From Planctomycetota bacterium (GTDB lineage Bacteria; Planctomycetota; UBA1135; GCA-002686595): a stretch of 64,000 bases of DNA. The stretch is from positions 52,390-116,389 of the forward strand of contig JAJDEU010000025.1 in NCBI GenBank assembly GCA_029259635.1, given 5' to 3'. The translations under genes and the position numbers were made by a program. The stretch's first letter is position 1; each line of letters begins with the position of its first letter. Below the pieces are notes generated by a model. That model did no database searches and was not told the origin of the DNA. It saw only the letters and a list, made by a program, of their open reading frames with translations. Shown here piece by piece: positions 1-8,343 of this stretch.

Positions 1-251
1 GGGAAGCTAGCCACACGCCCGAGCCTTCCGTTCAGGGAGATTCCGAACCAGGAGAACAGCCGGACGCGACTCTGATTCCGCAAGCGCCTTGGGTGCAGGA
101 CCTCGAATCTAGGATGCGGGAGTTCCTAGGGGCAAAAGTTCGCTTGAAGAATGGTGAGGATTATCAGGGGCAGATCGTGATCGACTACTGTGGTCGCGAA
201 GACCTTGAGCGCTTGATCACCAAGCTCACGGATAACTCCACAATTAGTTAG
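1..251 (+). CDS. parB: Chromosome-partitioning protein ParB, C-terminal end (5' truncated by window)
   Basis: The open frame enters at position 3 and stops at TAG 249-251, giving about 82 residues. After an acidic, proline-rich linker come an amphipathic segment (WVQDLESRMREFLGAKVRLK) and a beta-alpha unit (GQIVIDYCGREDLERLITKL). This is the typical C-terminal dimerisation domain of chromosomal ParB/Spo0J, which binds parS DNA and CTP to form the partition complex. The nuclease-like and helix-turn-helix domains lie outside the window, so the assignment rests on the C-terminal domain alone. It converges on the cyclophilin gene, with a shared terminator between. Confidence 0.8.
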   Translation, partial: EASHTPEPSVQGDSEPGEQPDATLIPQAPWVQDLESRMREFLGAKVRLKNGEDYQGQIVIDYCGREDLERLITKLTDNSTIS

Positions 252-270
252 AGCCCAGGCTCTCAAACTT

Positions 271-317
271 AAGAACGGGGGCTCGCGAGGATCGAATCCT
301 CGCGAGCCCCCGTTCTT
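271..317. terminator. Bidirectional intrinsic terminator between parB and the cyclophilin gene
   Basis: Positions 271-292 and 296-317 are a perfect 22-bp inverted repeat separated by only 3 nt. The arm is GC-rich in the middle and begins AAGAAC, so each strand ends in ..GTTCTT. It lies between two convergent stop codons (251 and 330), where a terminator serving both genes is expected. A-rich bases on the left and T-rich bases on the right give a short U-tract in both directions. Confidence 0.85.
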
Positions 318-329
318 TGAACCAAGGTC

Positions 330-1355
330 TTAAAGGACTTCCGCGGAGTGAAGGGTGGCGGGGTTCTCCGGGCGCTCGGAGCCTTCTTCGGTTTGAGATG
401 CCAGGACCTTCACGACGTCCATTCCTTCGAGCACACGGCCAAACACGGTGTACTCCTTGTCGAACTGATGCTGCTTGCTGGACGTGATGTAGAACTGGCT
501 TCCACTGCTCTCGGTTTCCGTCGGACCACGGGCTGCAGCGAGCATGCCTTCAAAATGCCAAGCCGGGTTGACCTCCGGCGGAATCGTATATCCCGGACCG
601 CCGACTCCCCAGGTGCTCGGGTCGCCCTCTTTCGAGTTCGGATCGCCGGTCTGAATGAGGGCTCCAGCGACCACCCGGTGGAACCTGACTCCGTCGTAAA
701 ATCCTTCTTTGCAAAGCTTTAGGAAGTTAGCTACGTGCTTCGGCGCATGCTCAGGATAGAGCCCAATGGTGATGGGCCCGTGGTCGGTTTCTAAGGTCAC
801 GCGCGGTGAATCGTCCGCGACTTCGGGCGGGGCGAACAGGTGATCGTGCTGAGCGGACCAAGCCTCTTGCGATGCGGCGATTTCGCCAATGTGCGCTGGA
901 ATCGTTGCCGCAGTAGACGTGTCCTCATCGCCGAACTCGAATTCTTGCTCGACGATTGGGTGGCCGGGAAAACTCCCACTGAGTTTGTCGATGGCGCTGC
1001 TTGCCTGCTGATATTCATTGGCTTTGATCGAGCTCTGAATTTCCAGTGCGCGTGCCCACGGTCCAGCCGGAGTCGTTTCCAATTCGTCGGCGATTGCTCT
1101 GAGTTCCGAAGCTGCGGGCAATTCCGTGTTCGCGGAGATCGTGTCGAGGTCGACCTGAGATCGAAGCGCATCCCAATGCTCGGCGACAATGGCCTTCTCT
1201 TGCTCTTCGGAGAGTTGGGTCCAAACAATGCCGGCGCCGATGGCGAGCGCGATTGCCGTCAAGGGCATCCAATAGCGCGAGACCGCCTGTTCAAAGCCAG
1301 ACTTCTCGGCGAGCGGGGCGATGGAGACTTGAGTGGGAGCTTTGTGTTGGGCCAT
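330..1355 (-). CDS. Membrane-anchored peptidyl-prolyl cis-trans isomerase, cyclophilin type
   Basis: About 341 residues from the ATG at 1355. The same frame runs up to 1427, but that extension looks like non-coding read-through. A short cytoplasmic N-terminus is followed by one hydrophobic segment (about residues 29-47, YWMPLTAIALAIGAGIVW), then an alpha-helical linker. The C-terminal cyclophilin domain (about 185-341) shows the family landmarks FHRVV, QTGDP, GSQFYIT and FGRVLEGMDVV. It probably catalyses proline isomerisation on the outer face of the cytoplasmic membrane, helping exported proteins fold. The family is clear; the long helical spacer is not typical of small cyclophilins and may be a dimerisation or tethering region. 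Confidence 0.85.
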   Translation of the reverse strand: MAQHKAPTQVSIAPLAEKSGFEQAVSRYWMPLTAIALAIGAGIVWTQLSEEQEKAIVAEHWDALRSQVDLDTISANTELPAASELRAIADELETTPAGPWARALEIQSSIKANEYQQASSAIDKLSGSFPGHPIVEQEFEFGDEDTSTAATIPAHIGEIAASQEAWSAQHDHLFAPPEVADDSPRVTLETDHGPITIGLYPEHAPKHVANFLKLCKEGFYDGVRFHRVVAGALIQTGDPNSKEGDPSTWGVGGPGYTIPPEVNPAWHFEGMLAAARGPTETESSGSQFYITSSKQHQFDKEYTVFGRVLEGMDVVKVLASQTEEGSERPENPATLHSAEVL

Positions 1356-1730
1356 CTGAAATGGAAACACGTCGCGAGGCGACGTCGATTTTTTGAGGAA
1401 TCGTGAGGGGCGGGGCTCCCTGATCATGATTGGTCAGGGAGGTCGAAAACGGATCCTATCGTGGAGAGCGCACCTGCCGGGCGTCTTTGTCGATCCGAAT
1501 CTAGGGCGGCATTCTATTTACCCGGGCCTCATTGGAACACCCTGTCTCCGGTTGGGGTTGACGCTTTATCCGTGCAAGGCCAGCCTGGGATTGCCGAGGC
1601 AGGAATCGGCGATCTACCCCGCTATGATTCGTTGCCCTAAAAAGGCGTTTCAACGTCGAATTCTGCACTCTCCCGCAGAATCAGACTCTGGGCGCCTTCC
1701 GGTGTTTTCCACCCCGCACCGCCATTTGCC
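1356..1730. other. Intergenic region between divergent genes
   Basis: This 375-bp stretch separates the start codons of the cyclophilin (minus) and the DUF374 acyltransferase (plus), so both promoters should lie here. No convincing sigma-70 promoter, palindrome or RNA gene was recognised, and short frames in it have no protein-like features. Confidence 0.5.
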
Positions 1731-2489
1731 GTGACTCGCCCCAGCTCCCCTACCGCGCCAGGACTCGAAAAGAAGAGCAGACGCTCTTCCGATCGCCGGT
1801 TCTTGAAGCGTTTTCTGCGGCCTGTGGGACGACGACTGTCGCCCATACTGGCGATTCCGGCTCTGCGGATCTTGTCTTCAAGCTGGAAAACCGAGGTCTT
1901 GGGGGAGGAGAACCGGGCCGAGGTGATGAATTCCGAAGGCAGCCTCTTCGCGCTCTGGCATGGCCGGATGCTGGTCGGACTTCCGAGCCAGACTCAACTT
2001 CGAATGAGCGTGCTCGTCTCTCCCAGCCGCGATGGATCCATCATGGATCCGATCCTCAATAGTTTCTCCTATGCGACGGTTCGCGGCTCGACCAGCCGTG
2101 GGGGCGCCCGAGCTCTCCGCGAACTCTTGAACAGGTTGCGAGCGGGAGGACGAATCGTGATCACTCCCGACGGTCCCCGCGGCCCCATGCACTCCATGAA
2201 CGAGGGCCTGGCTTGGATGGCGCGCGCCACGGGATTCCCCGTTTTGCCCGTCGGTTTGGCCTGTGATCGCCATTGGAGCATGTCGAGCTGGGATCGATTC
2301 ACGATCCCCAAATGGCGCGCAAAAATCGTGGTGAGCTACGGCCCACCGCTCTGGCTCCCCAAGTCGTCCACACTCGAAGAGCGCTCCGCGTTTACGGGAA
2401 AAGTGCGCGATGCGATCCTCGCCGAGGAGTATCGCGCCTTCGCGAAGCTCGGTCTGAAGCCCGACTTTGACGATGAGTCCAAGTCCTGA
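1731..2489 (+). CDS. Lysophospholipid acyltransferase-like protein (DUF374 family)
   Basis: 252 residues from GTG 1731. DUF374 proteins belong to the LPLAT superfamily, which transfers acyl chains to lipid A or glycerolipid precursors at the inner membrane. Seen here: the FALWHGRML segment in place of the usual HxxxxD block, SRDGSIMDPIL, and the diagnostic ITPDGPRGP motif at about residues 143-151, followed by ATGFPVLPVGL. Length is normal for the family. It overlaps the downstream DUF72 gene by 17 bp, and with the hydrolase after it forms a likely three-gene operon. The exact substrate cannot be read from the sequence. Confidence 0.8.
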   Translation: MTRPSSPTAPGLEKKSRRSSDRRFLKRFLRPVGRRLSPILAIPALRILSSSWKTEVLGEENRAEVMNSEGSLFALWHGRMLVGLPSQTQLRMSVLVSPSRDGSIMDPILNSFSYATVRGSTSRGGARALRELLNRLRAGGRIVITPDGPRGPMHSMNEGLAWMARATGFPVLPVGLACDRHWSMSSWDRFTIPKWRAKIVVSYGPPLWLPKSSTLEERSAFTGKVRDAILAEEYRAFAKLGLKPDFDDESKS

Positions 2490-3375
2490 GCTGAGCGATA
2501 ACGTCAGGGTGGGGCCCGCGGGGTGGGCCTATTCCGACTGGGAAGGCATCGTCTACCCGCGCCCGAAACCCCGGAATTTTCACGCCATTCCGTATTTAGG
2601 GCAATTCTTCGGCACTATCGAAATCAACAGTTCCTTCTACGCTCATCCACAAGTTGTCCACGCACAACGTTGGCGAGAGTTATCTGAAGAGCTCAAGGGG
2701 TTCCTCTTCACGGCGAAGCTGAACCGGGTTTTCACCCACGAAGACGCGTTGAACGATGAGTCCTTCGAACGCCAACGAGCCAGCTTTTCTTCGGGCCTAG
2801 CTCCCCTTGTCGGTCGACTCGGAGCTCTGCTGGTTCAGTTCCCTGTTTCCTTCAGAGACGGCAAGAAGTCTCGAGAGCGACTCGATCGAATTCACGAGGC
2901 ATTCGGCCAATACCCCCTGGTTTTGGAGCTTCGCCATGCCAGTTGGTTTGGGCGGGAGCCGCTCCGGTTTATCGAAAAGGCGGGCTATTCCCTGGCTTCC
3001 ATCGACCTGCCGTTCGCCAAGAATCATCCGCCCATCGACGCTCCAACGATCGGGCCGGTCGGGTACTTGCGCTTGCACGGTCGAAACGCCTCGACCTGGT
3101 TCGACGCGCGTTCCGACCGCGATCAACGCTACGACTACCTCTATCCCCAGGACGAGCTGGAAGGAATCGTCCGGCGAGCCAAGAAAATTGCCAAAGGGTC
3201 GGAGACCACTTTTGTGGTTACCAACAACCACTACACCGGCAAAGCCGTCGCGAATGCCCTCGAAATCAGCTATCGGTTACTGGGCACGAAGGTCCCGGCG
3301 CCGGCGGGCCTGGTGGATCACTATCCGGAGTTGCGCTCCATAACTGTCGGGAAAGGGCAGCAATCTCTGTTTTGA
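2473..3375 (+). CDS. DUF72 domain protein
   Basis: 300 residues. ATG at 2473 is preferred over a TTG two codons upstream. DUF72 proteins adopt a TIM-barrel fold; their biochemical role is not settled. Family features seen: VGPAGWAYSDWEG at the N-terminus, TIEINSSFYAHP, FLFTAKLNR, LLVQFPVSF, LELRHASWF and the C-terminal TTFVVTNNHYTGKAVANA. Its start lies inside the end of the DUF374 gene and its stop overlaps the TTG start of the hydrolase, so translation of all three is probably coupled. Confidence 0.85.
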   Translation: MSPSPELSDNVRVGPAGWAYSDWEGIVYPRPKPRNFHAIPYLGQFFGTIEINSSFYAHPQVVHAQRWRELSEELKGFLFTAKLNRVFTHEDALNDESFERQRASFSSGLAPLVGRLGALLVQFPVSFRDGKKSRERLDRIHEAFGQYPLVLELRHASWFGREPLRFIEKAGYSLASIDLPFAKNHPPIDAPTIGPVGYLRLHGRNASTWFDARSDRDQRYDYLYPQDELEGIVRRAKKIAKGSETTFVVTNNHYTGKAVANALEISYRLLGTKVPAPAGLVDHYPELRSITVGKGQQSLF

Positions 3376-4235
3376 GCGGCTTTTCCACAATCCCTTTAGA
3401 ACTTGAGGATAAGACAAATCCGAGCCGTGTCCTTCGAGGACGGGTCACTCTCCCGGACTTATCCACTCCCGCGCCTTATGTGATTCTGGTGCACGGGCAC
3501 CGCAGTTTCATGGACTGGGCATTCTTGCCTGAACTGGCGAATCGCCTGGCGAATCGGGGAATAGCGGCGGTTGCTTTCAACATGTCGGGATCCGGCATTG
3601 GCGCGGACCTCGAGAGCTTTACGGAGACCGAGGCCTTTGCGAAGAACACCTACACGCAGGAGCTGGAGGATCTAGAGCGCGTTCGCGAGGTCGTCGATTC
3701 CGGCGCTATTCCGGGAATAGACCCTAAAAAAGGCGCTCTATTCGGCCACAGTCGTGGAGGAGGCATGGCGCTCTTGCACGCCGGATCACGACGGGATTAT
3801 CGAGCCCTGTGCCTGTGGGCGCCGATGCATCGGGTGGCTTTGTTCGGCGAGGAGTCCATGCGCGCGTTCGACGAGCGGGGCTCGATCGACTCGCCTCTCG
3901 CTTCGGGCGTCACTCTGCGCCTCGATCGGGACATCATCGACGATGCCCTCGAGCATCGCGATCAACTCGATATCGCGGCGGCCTGCGCGAGAATCTCCGC
4001 GCCCTGCCTGCTGGTCTACGGCGCCCGCGACCCACTTCACACCATGGGCGGGCGAGCGGATTTGGAGCGCTCACTTGTCCACAACCCGCCAGAGGTCGAG
4101 GTCCTGGAACGGACGGGTCATGCTTTCGGTGCACGGCACCCCCTCGAAGAAATCCCGCCTGTTCTGGAGCAGGCGCTCTCTAAGAGCGTCGATTGGATTC
4201 GCCAGCAGCTGGGCGGGCTAGCTCTCTACGGGTGA
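3372..4235 (+). CDS. Alpha/beta hydrolase
   Basis: 287 residues if translation starts at TTG 3372, which overlaps the DUF72 stop in a TTGA arrangement. The frame stays open far upstream, but that part shadows the DUF72 gene. Alpha/beta-hydrolase landmarks are present: oxyanion region VILVHGHRSFMDW, nucleophile elbow ALFGHSRGGGMAL (Ser in GHSRG), acid region LLVYGARDPLHTM and catalytic His in RTGHAFGARHP. Probably a cytoplasmic esterase or dienelactone-hydrolase-like enzyme; the substrate is unknown. It closes the DUF374-DUF72-hydrolase operon. Confidence 0.8.
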   Translation: MSGFSTIPLELEDKTNPSRVLRGRVTLPDLSTPAPYVILVHGHRSFMDWAFLPELANRLANRGIAAVAFNMSGSGIGADLESFTETEAFAKNTYTQELEDLERVREVVDSGAIPGIDPKKGALFGHSRGGGMALLHAGSRRDYRALCLWAPMHRVALFGEESMRAFDERGSIDSPLASGVTLRLDRDIIDDALEHRDQLDIAAACARISAPCLLVYGARDPLHTMGGRADLERSLVHNPPEVEVLERTGHAFGARHPLEEIPPVLEQALSKSVDWIRQQLGGLALYG

Positions 4236-4444
4236 AGATCGGTAGGGGGAGCTTGCGCAGCCCCGTCCATCAGCGCCTCGCGTTCCGGGGACTCTCTGTG
4301 CCCGTCGGCGCCGCCCGCCGAGAATTCCCAGGTCCTAGACCACCTTCTGCGACCGAGTATCTTCTTCGGCCCTATATTTAGGCCCCTCCCCACGAGTGCT
4401 CTTCTCCCCTCACCTTTTACCGCCCCGCCCTTCGGAATCCCGCT

Positions 4445-5551
4445 TTGTCCAAGGTCTCCAAGATCCTCCTCACGATCGCCAAGAAGCTTCTGATCTTCTT
4501 GATTTCCACTGTCGTCCTCATCGTGACCGGAGAGCTCGTCGCTCGGGCTGCCGAGCCCGGGGCATTCTCGGTCTTTGACGAGAACCCTTATGTGAAACGT
4601 CACAAGGGCTTGCCCCAGTTTCACCACCCGAACTTCGAAGGGCGCTGGGACGGCAGTTGGTACTCGACCAACTCTCTGGGACTCCGGGGACCCGAGCTCC
4701 CGGCCGAGAAGGGCGAGAACGAGTTCCGCGTCGTGGCTCTGGGCGATTCCTGCACTTTCGGGAAGAGCGTAACGGAGCCCGAATCCTGGCCGCGTCAGCT
4801 GGAGACCCTGCTCAACGAGGAGTTCACCGATGAGCGCGAAGCTGTGGTCGCCAACTGCGGTGTGAATGGCTTTTCGGGGAACAACTACATCAAGATGTTT
4901 CAGGTCATCGGCAAGCAGCTGAAACCGGATCTCGTGGTCGTGGGCTACAACCTGAACGACTTCCCAAATGTGCAGAAGAAGATCGACGAGAAGATGCACT
5001 CGACGACCAAGACCCGTTCAGCGGTGACGAAGGTCGTCGGAGGGCAGAAGAACCTCGACCGATTCAACGAATACGCGCTCTACCGCCTGGCTCGGGCCTT
5101 CTATCGGGACATTACGCGCGCTCGAGCTTGGGAGGATGCCGAACGATTCGCGAAAGAGTCGGCGAAGGACAAGAGCCTCCGCAAAGCGAAAGCGCAGGCC
5201 AATAGTCCCGAGCATCTAGAGGCTTTGGAGAACCAATTCCTAACGCTTAAGAAGCTCGCGAACGACGCTGGCGCCGAGATCGCGTTTTTCCTCTTTCCCT
5301 ACGAAAGTCTGGTCTATTTGGAGGAATTCGATCGTACGCCGATCGACCGCCTGCGCGGGATTTGCGAGAAGATCGACGCCCCTTTTGTCGACCTGGCCGA
5401 GAAGTTTCGCGAGACTGCGCGAGAAACCGATCCGCCGAGAGAGATGTTCGTGTACGGCGATCGCTATCATCCTCGCCCGCTCGGTTATCGAATCGTGGCG
5501 GAGAACGTTGTCCGTGTGCTACGGGATCGCGGTTGGCTGGATCGAGAGTGA
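4445..5551 (+). CDS. Membrane-anchored SGNH/GDSL-family hydrolase
   Basis: 368 residues from TTG 4445. An N-terminal hydrophobic stretch (LLIFLISTVVLIVTGELVA, about residues 14-32) serves as signal anchor. SGNH blocks: block I VVALGDSCTFGKSV with the nucleophilic Ser, block II ANCGVNGFSG with Gly, block III VVGYNLND with Asn, and block V DRYHPRPLGY with Asp/His. The fold suggests an extracytoplasmic esterase or O-acetyl-group hydrolase acting on polysaccharide or lipid. It precedes a polysaccharide-type glycosyltransferase by 33 bp, so a joint role in modifying an exported glycan is plausible but inferred. Confidence 0.8.
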   Translation: MSKVSKILLTIAKKLLIFLISTVVLIVTGELVARAAEPGAFSVFDENPYVKRHKGLPQFHHPNFEGRWDGSWYSTNSLGLRGPELPAEKGENEFRVVALGDSCTFGKSVTEPESWPRQLETLLNEEFTDEREAVVANCGVNGFSGNNYIKMFQVIGKQLKPDLVVVGYNLNDFPNVQKKIDEKMHSTTKTRSAVTKVVGGQKNLDRFNEYALYRLARAFYRDITRARAWEDAERFAKESAKDKSLRKAKAQANSPEHLEALENQFLTLKKLANDAGAEIAFFLFPYESLVYLEEFDRTPIDRLRGICEKIDAPFVDLAEKFRETARETDPPREMFVYGDRYHPRPLGYRIVAENVVRVLRDRGWLDRE

Positions 5552-5584
5552 TCCGGCAGCTGCTTCACAGAAGAGGAAGATCTG

Positions 5585-7015
5585 TTGGAGTTCGGAACGC
5601 TTATCGCGAACAGCTATCTGGGGGTACTCGGGCTGCTCGCACTGTACGGGGCCCATCGGCTTAGCCACCTAGCTCGGTTTCGCTGGGGCGATCGCAGCGA
5701 AAAGGGAGCGGGCTTTAACGAGTCCGACCTGCCCATCGTCACGATTCAGCTCCCGGTCTATAACGAGCGCACGGTCATCGCGCGGTTGATTCGCGCGACG
5801 GGTGAGCTCGACTGGCCCCTCGATCGCTTTGAGATTCAGGTGCTCGACGACTCCACCGACGAGACGTGTGCGATCGCCGACCGCGAGGTCGCGCGACTTC
5901 GCGAGCTCGGGATCGACGCCAAGGTCCTGCGCCGCTCCGACCGCCAAGGCTTCAAAGCCGGAGCTCTCGATTTCGGGCTCGAACAGGCCCGCGGCGACCT
6001 TCTGTGCGTCTTCGACGCCGATTTCGTGCCCCCGCGGGACTTTCTGCGCCAGCTGGTCGGCCGGTTCGCCAACCCAAAGATCGGCATGGTCCAGGCCCGC
6101 TGGGAGCATCTCAATCGAGACGAGAGCTTCCTCACCCGCGCTCAATCCACCCTGCTCGACGGGCACTTCGTGATCGAGCACAAGGTGCGCAGCGACGCAG
6201 GCCTGTTCTTCAACTTCAACGGCACCGCTGGCATCTGGCGTCGCGCGGCAATTGCGGACGCCGGTGGTTGGCAGCACGACACCCTGACGGAGGACCTCGA
6301 CCTCTCCTACCGCTCGCAGCTCGCCGGTTGGAAGTTCGAGTACGCGCCACTGGTTGTCGCCCCCGCCGAGGTGCCGCCGAGCATCGCCGCTTTCAAATCC
6401 CAACAACACCGCTGGGCCAAGGGCAGCGTCCAAGTCACGCGTAAACTGACCTGGCGCATCCTCCGCGCCGACGTCCCGTTCCGCGTCAAGCTCGAAGCCA
6501 TCGCACACCTGACCGGCAACGCCGGCTATCCGATCGTGCTGCTGCTCTCGGTGCTCCTCCCGCTCTCCGTCTCCGAACAGGACCGCTTCGGTGGCTTGGC
6601 GCACCTCGTCATGTTCTGCCTCTGCACTCTGTCCGTGATTATCTTCTACGACAGCGGCCAGCGCGCGATCGGCCGGAAACTTCGCGAGCGTCTGCGCGAC
6701 GTCCCCGCCGCAATGTCGCTCGGCATCGGCATGTGCCTCAGCCAAACCAAGGCCGTCTTCGAGGGACTCCTGTCCGATCCGGGCGCCTTCATTCGGACGC
6801 CCAAGCGCGGTGATGCCCCGGATCAAGCGGGCTATCGAATCAACCTCCGAGGCCTTCCCGGGCTCGAATTGGTCTTCGCCGCGTGGTTCACCTGGGCCCT
6901 CGTGCGAGCCGTGAACCTGGAGCACTGGGGCGTCCTTCCCTTCCTCGCGCTCTTCTTCTCCGGCTTCGCCTGGGTCGGCTTCCTCTCGCTCCGGGGCGCA
7001 CTTCGCCCCAGTTGA
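5585..7015 (+). CDS. Processive glycosyltransferase family 2 (cellulose-synthase-like)
   Basis: 476 residues from TTG 5585, preceded by AGAGGAAG about 6 nt upstream. An N-terminal membrane segment precedes the GT-A domain with the complete D,D,D,QxxRW signature: VLDDSTDE, VFDADFVPP, LTEDLDLSYR and QQHRWAKGS. Several C-terminal hydrophobic segments follow (for example YPIVLLLSVLLPLSV and WGVLPFLALFF). This layout fits membrane synthases that polymerise sugars and extrude the chain. The product cannot be identified; a beta-glucan or mannan-type polymer is possible. It probably shares a transcript with the SGNH hydrolase. Confidence 0.88.
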   Translation: MEFGTLIANSYLGVLGLLALYGAHRLSHLARFRWGDRSEKGAGFNESDLPIVTIQLPVYNERTVIARLIRATGELDWPLDRFEIQVLDDSTDETCAIADREVARLRELGIDAKVLRRSDRQGFKAGALDFGLEQARGDLLCVFDADFVPPRDFLRQLVGRFANPKIGMVQARWEHLNRDESFLTRAQSTLLDGHFVIEHKVRSDAGLFFNFNGTAGIWRRAAIADAGGWQHDTLTEDLDLSYRSQLAGWKFEYAPLVVAPAEVPPSIAAFKSQQHRWAKGSVQVTRKLTWRILRADVPFRVKLEAIAHLTGNAGYPIVLLLSVLLPLSVSEQDRFGGLAHLVMFCLCTLSVIIFYDSGQRAIGRKLRERLRDVPAAMSLGIGMCLSQTKAVFEGLLSDPGAFIRTPKRGDAPDQAGYRINLRGLPGLELVFAAWFTWALVRAVNLEHWGVLPFLALFFSGFAWVGFLSLRGALRPS

Positions 7016-7038
7016 AGGAACTTGCGCTGACGAGGACC

Positions 7039-7123
7039 ATACGGAGTCGCACCCATTGCCGACGAATTCGGTGGCACCTGCGACCCGGGACTGAAGTCGG
7101 CGGCAACGGGTGCGACTCCGTAT
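7039..7123. repeat. REPIN-like inverted repeat, short form
   Basis: The left arm begins ATACGGAGTCGCACCC and the right arm ends GGGTGCGACTCCGTAT. The match continues inward (TTGCCG/CGGCAA) with one mismatch, so 85 bp can fold into a long hairpin. The outer ATACGGAGTC is shared with larger elements near 39.3 and 47.9 kb. It lies between the glycosyltransferase stop and the TRAP binding-protein start, 9 bp from the latter, and may terminate or insulate transcription. Confidence 0.75.
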
Positions 7124-7132
7124 AGTCGGTGC

Positions 7133-8245
7133 ATGACGAGCGAAAAGCAGATCGGTCGCCGCGGATTCCTGACAGCCGGAGCACTCGCCGCCGCTGGAAC
7201 CGCCGCGGGTTGCTGTCCCGAAGACCGAGCGGTAGGTCCAAACGTCCACACGGCCGAGCGGGTTCGATGGCGCTTGGCTTCCAGCTTCCCGAGCTCCCTC
7301 GACACGATCTACGGCGCCGCCGAAGTCCTGTCCGAGCGCGTCGCCGCCATGTCCGGCGGTGCTTTTGAGATTCGCGTCTTCGAGTCGGGCGAGATCGTCA
7401 AAGGCCTCGACGTGATGGACCCAGTCCAGACGGGCGCCGTCGAGGTCGGGCAGACGGCCAGCTACTACTACAAGGGCAAGAACCCGGCGCTCTCCTTCGA
7501 CACTTGCGTTCCCTTCGGAATGAACGCTCGCCAGCAAGCGGCCTGGCTGATGGAGGACGGCGGCCTCGAGTTGGTCCACGAACTCTTCGCCGACTTCAAC
7601 ATCATCACCTTCCCCTGCGGCAACACCGGCGCGCAAATGGGCGGGTGGTTCCGCGACCCGATCGGCTCCCTCGCCGACCTCAATGGTCTCAAGATGCGTA
7701 TTCCCGGGATGGGCGGCGACGTGATGAACGCCCTGGGCGTCACCGTCCAGAACATCGCCGGCGGCGAGATCTACCAAGCGCTGGAGCGCGGAGTCATCGA
7801 CGCCACCGAGTGGGTCGGCCCCTATGACGACGAGAAGCTCGGCTTCCATCAGGTTGCGCGCAACTATTACTACCCCGGTTGGTGGGAGCCGGGCCCGTCG
7901 CTCTCCTTCTTCGTGAACCGCGATGCGTGGGACGCCTTGCCCGTCACCTACCAGCACATCTTCCGCGCCGCATCGCAGGAAGCCGCCGCCGCCATGACCG
8001 GTCGTTATGACGCTAAAAATCCGCCGGCGCTAAAGCGATTACTCGATGACGGCGTGACGCTGCGCAAGTTTCCCGATGACGTTATGGCGGCCGCGCAAGA
8101 AGCTTCGCGCTCACTAATGTCCGACGAAGCCGCGATCAACCCTTCCTACCGCAAGGTCTACGACATCTGGGAGCAGAAGCGCAAAGCGGCCTTTCAGTGG
8201 TTTGGCACCGCAGAGCTGGCCTACGCGCAATTCGCGTTTCAATAG
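7133..8245 (+). CDS. dctP: TRAP transporter solute-binding protein, DctP family (Tat-exported lipoprotein)
   Basis: 370 residues. The N-terminus carries a twin-arginine motif (GRRGFLTAG) and a lipobox-like AAGC near residue 27, so it is probably exported folded and lipidated. The mature part has the DctP pattern: RLASSFPSS, LSERVAAMSGGAFEIRVF, DLNGLKMRIPGMGGDVM with the conserved ligand-binding Arg, and GVIDATEWVGPYDD. It most resembles the branch binding alpha-keto or carboxylic acids, but the ligand is not readable. Its membrane partners dctQM are not adjacent; the only ones in the window lie 13 kb away on the other strand. Confidence 0.88.
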   Translation: MTSEKQIGRRGFLTAGALAAAGTAAGCCPEDRAVGPNVHTAERVRWRLASSFPSSLDTIYGAAEVLSERVAAMSGGAFEIRVFESGEIVKGLDVMDPVQTGAVEVGQTASYYYKGKNPALSFDTCVPFGMNARQQAAWLMEDGGLELVHELFADFNIITFPCGNTGAQMGGWFRDPIGSLADLNGLKMRIPGMGGDVMNALGVTVQNIAGGEIYQALERGVIDATEWVGPYDDEKLGFHQVARNYYYPGWWEPGPSLSFFVNRDAWDALPVTYQHIFRAASQEAAAAMTGRYDAKNPPALKRLLDDGVTLRKFPDDVMAAAQEASRSLMSDEAAINPSYRKVYDIWEQKRKAAFQWFGTAELAYAQFAFQ

Positions 8246-8343
8246 CCCTCGCGAAAGTGAGATACCGTGCCGTGTGGTGCCGAGGGTTGGCCCCGGGGCT
8301 CGACCGGCGTGCTTGTCCTAAGGGCTCCCGCTAGAATACGCCG

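Noticed and set aside
288..300. GGATCGAATCC, which resembles a tRNA T-loop
   Set aside because: It is the tip of the 22-bp inverted-repeat terminator and no tRNA fold can be made around it.
5669..7957. Very long open frame (762 codons) on the minus strand
   Set aside because: It is antisense to the glycosyltransferase and dctP, which both have complete family motifs; the antisense translation has no protein-like features and reflects codon bias in GC-rich DNA.
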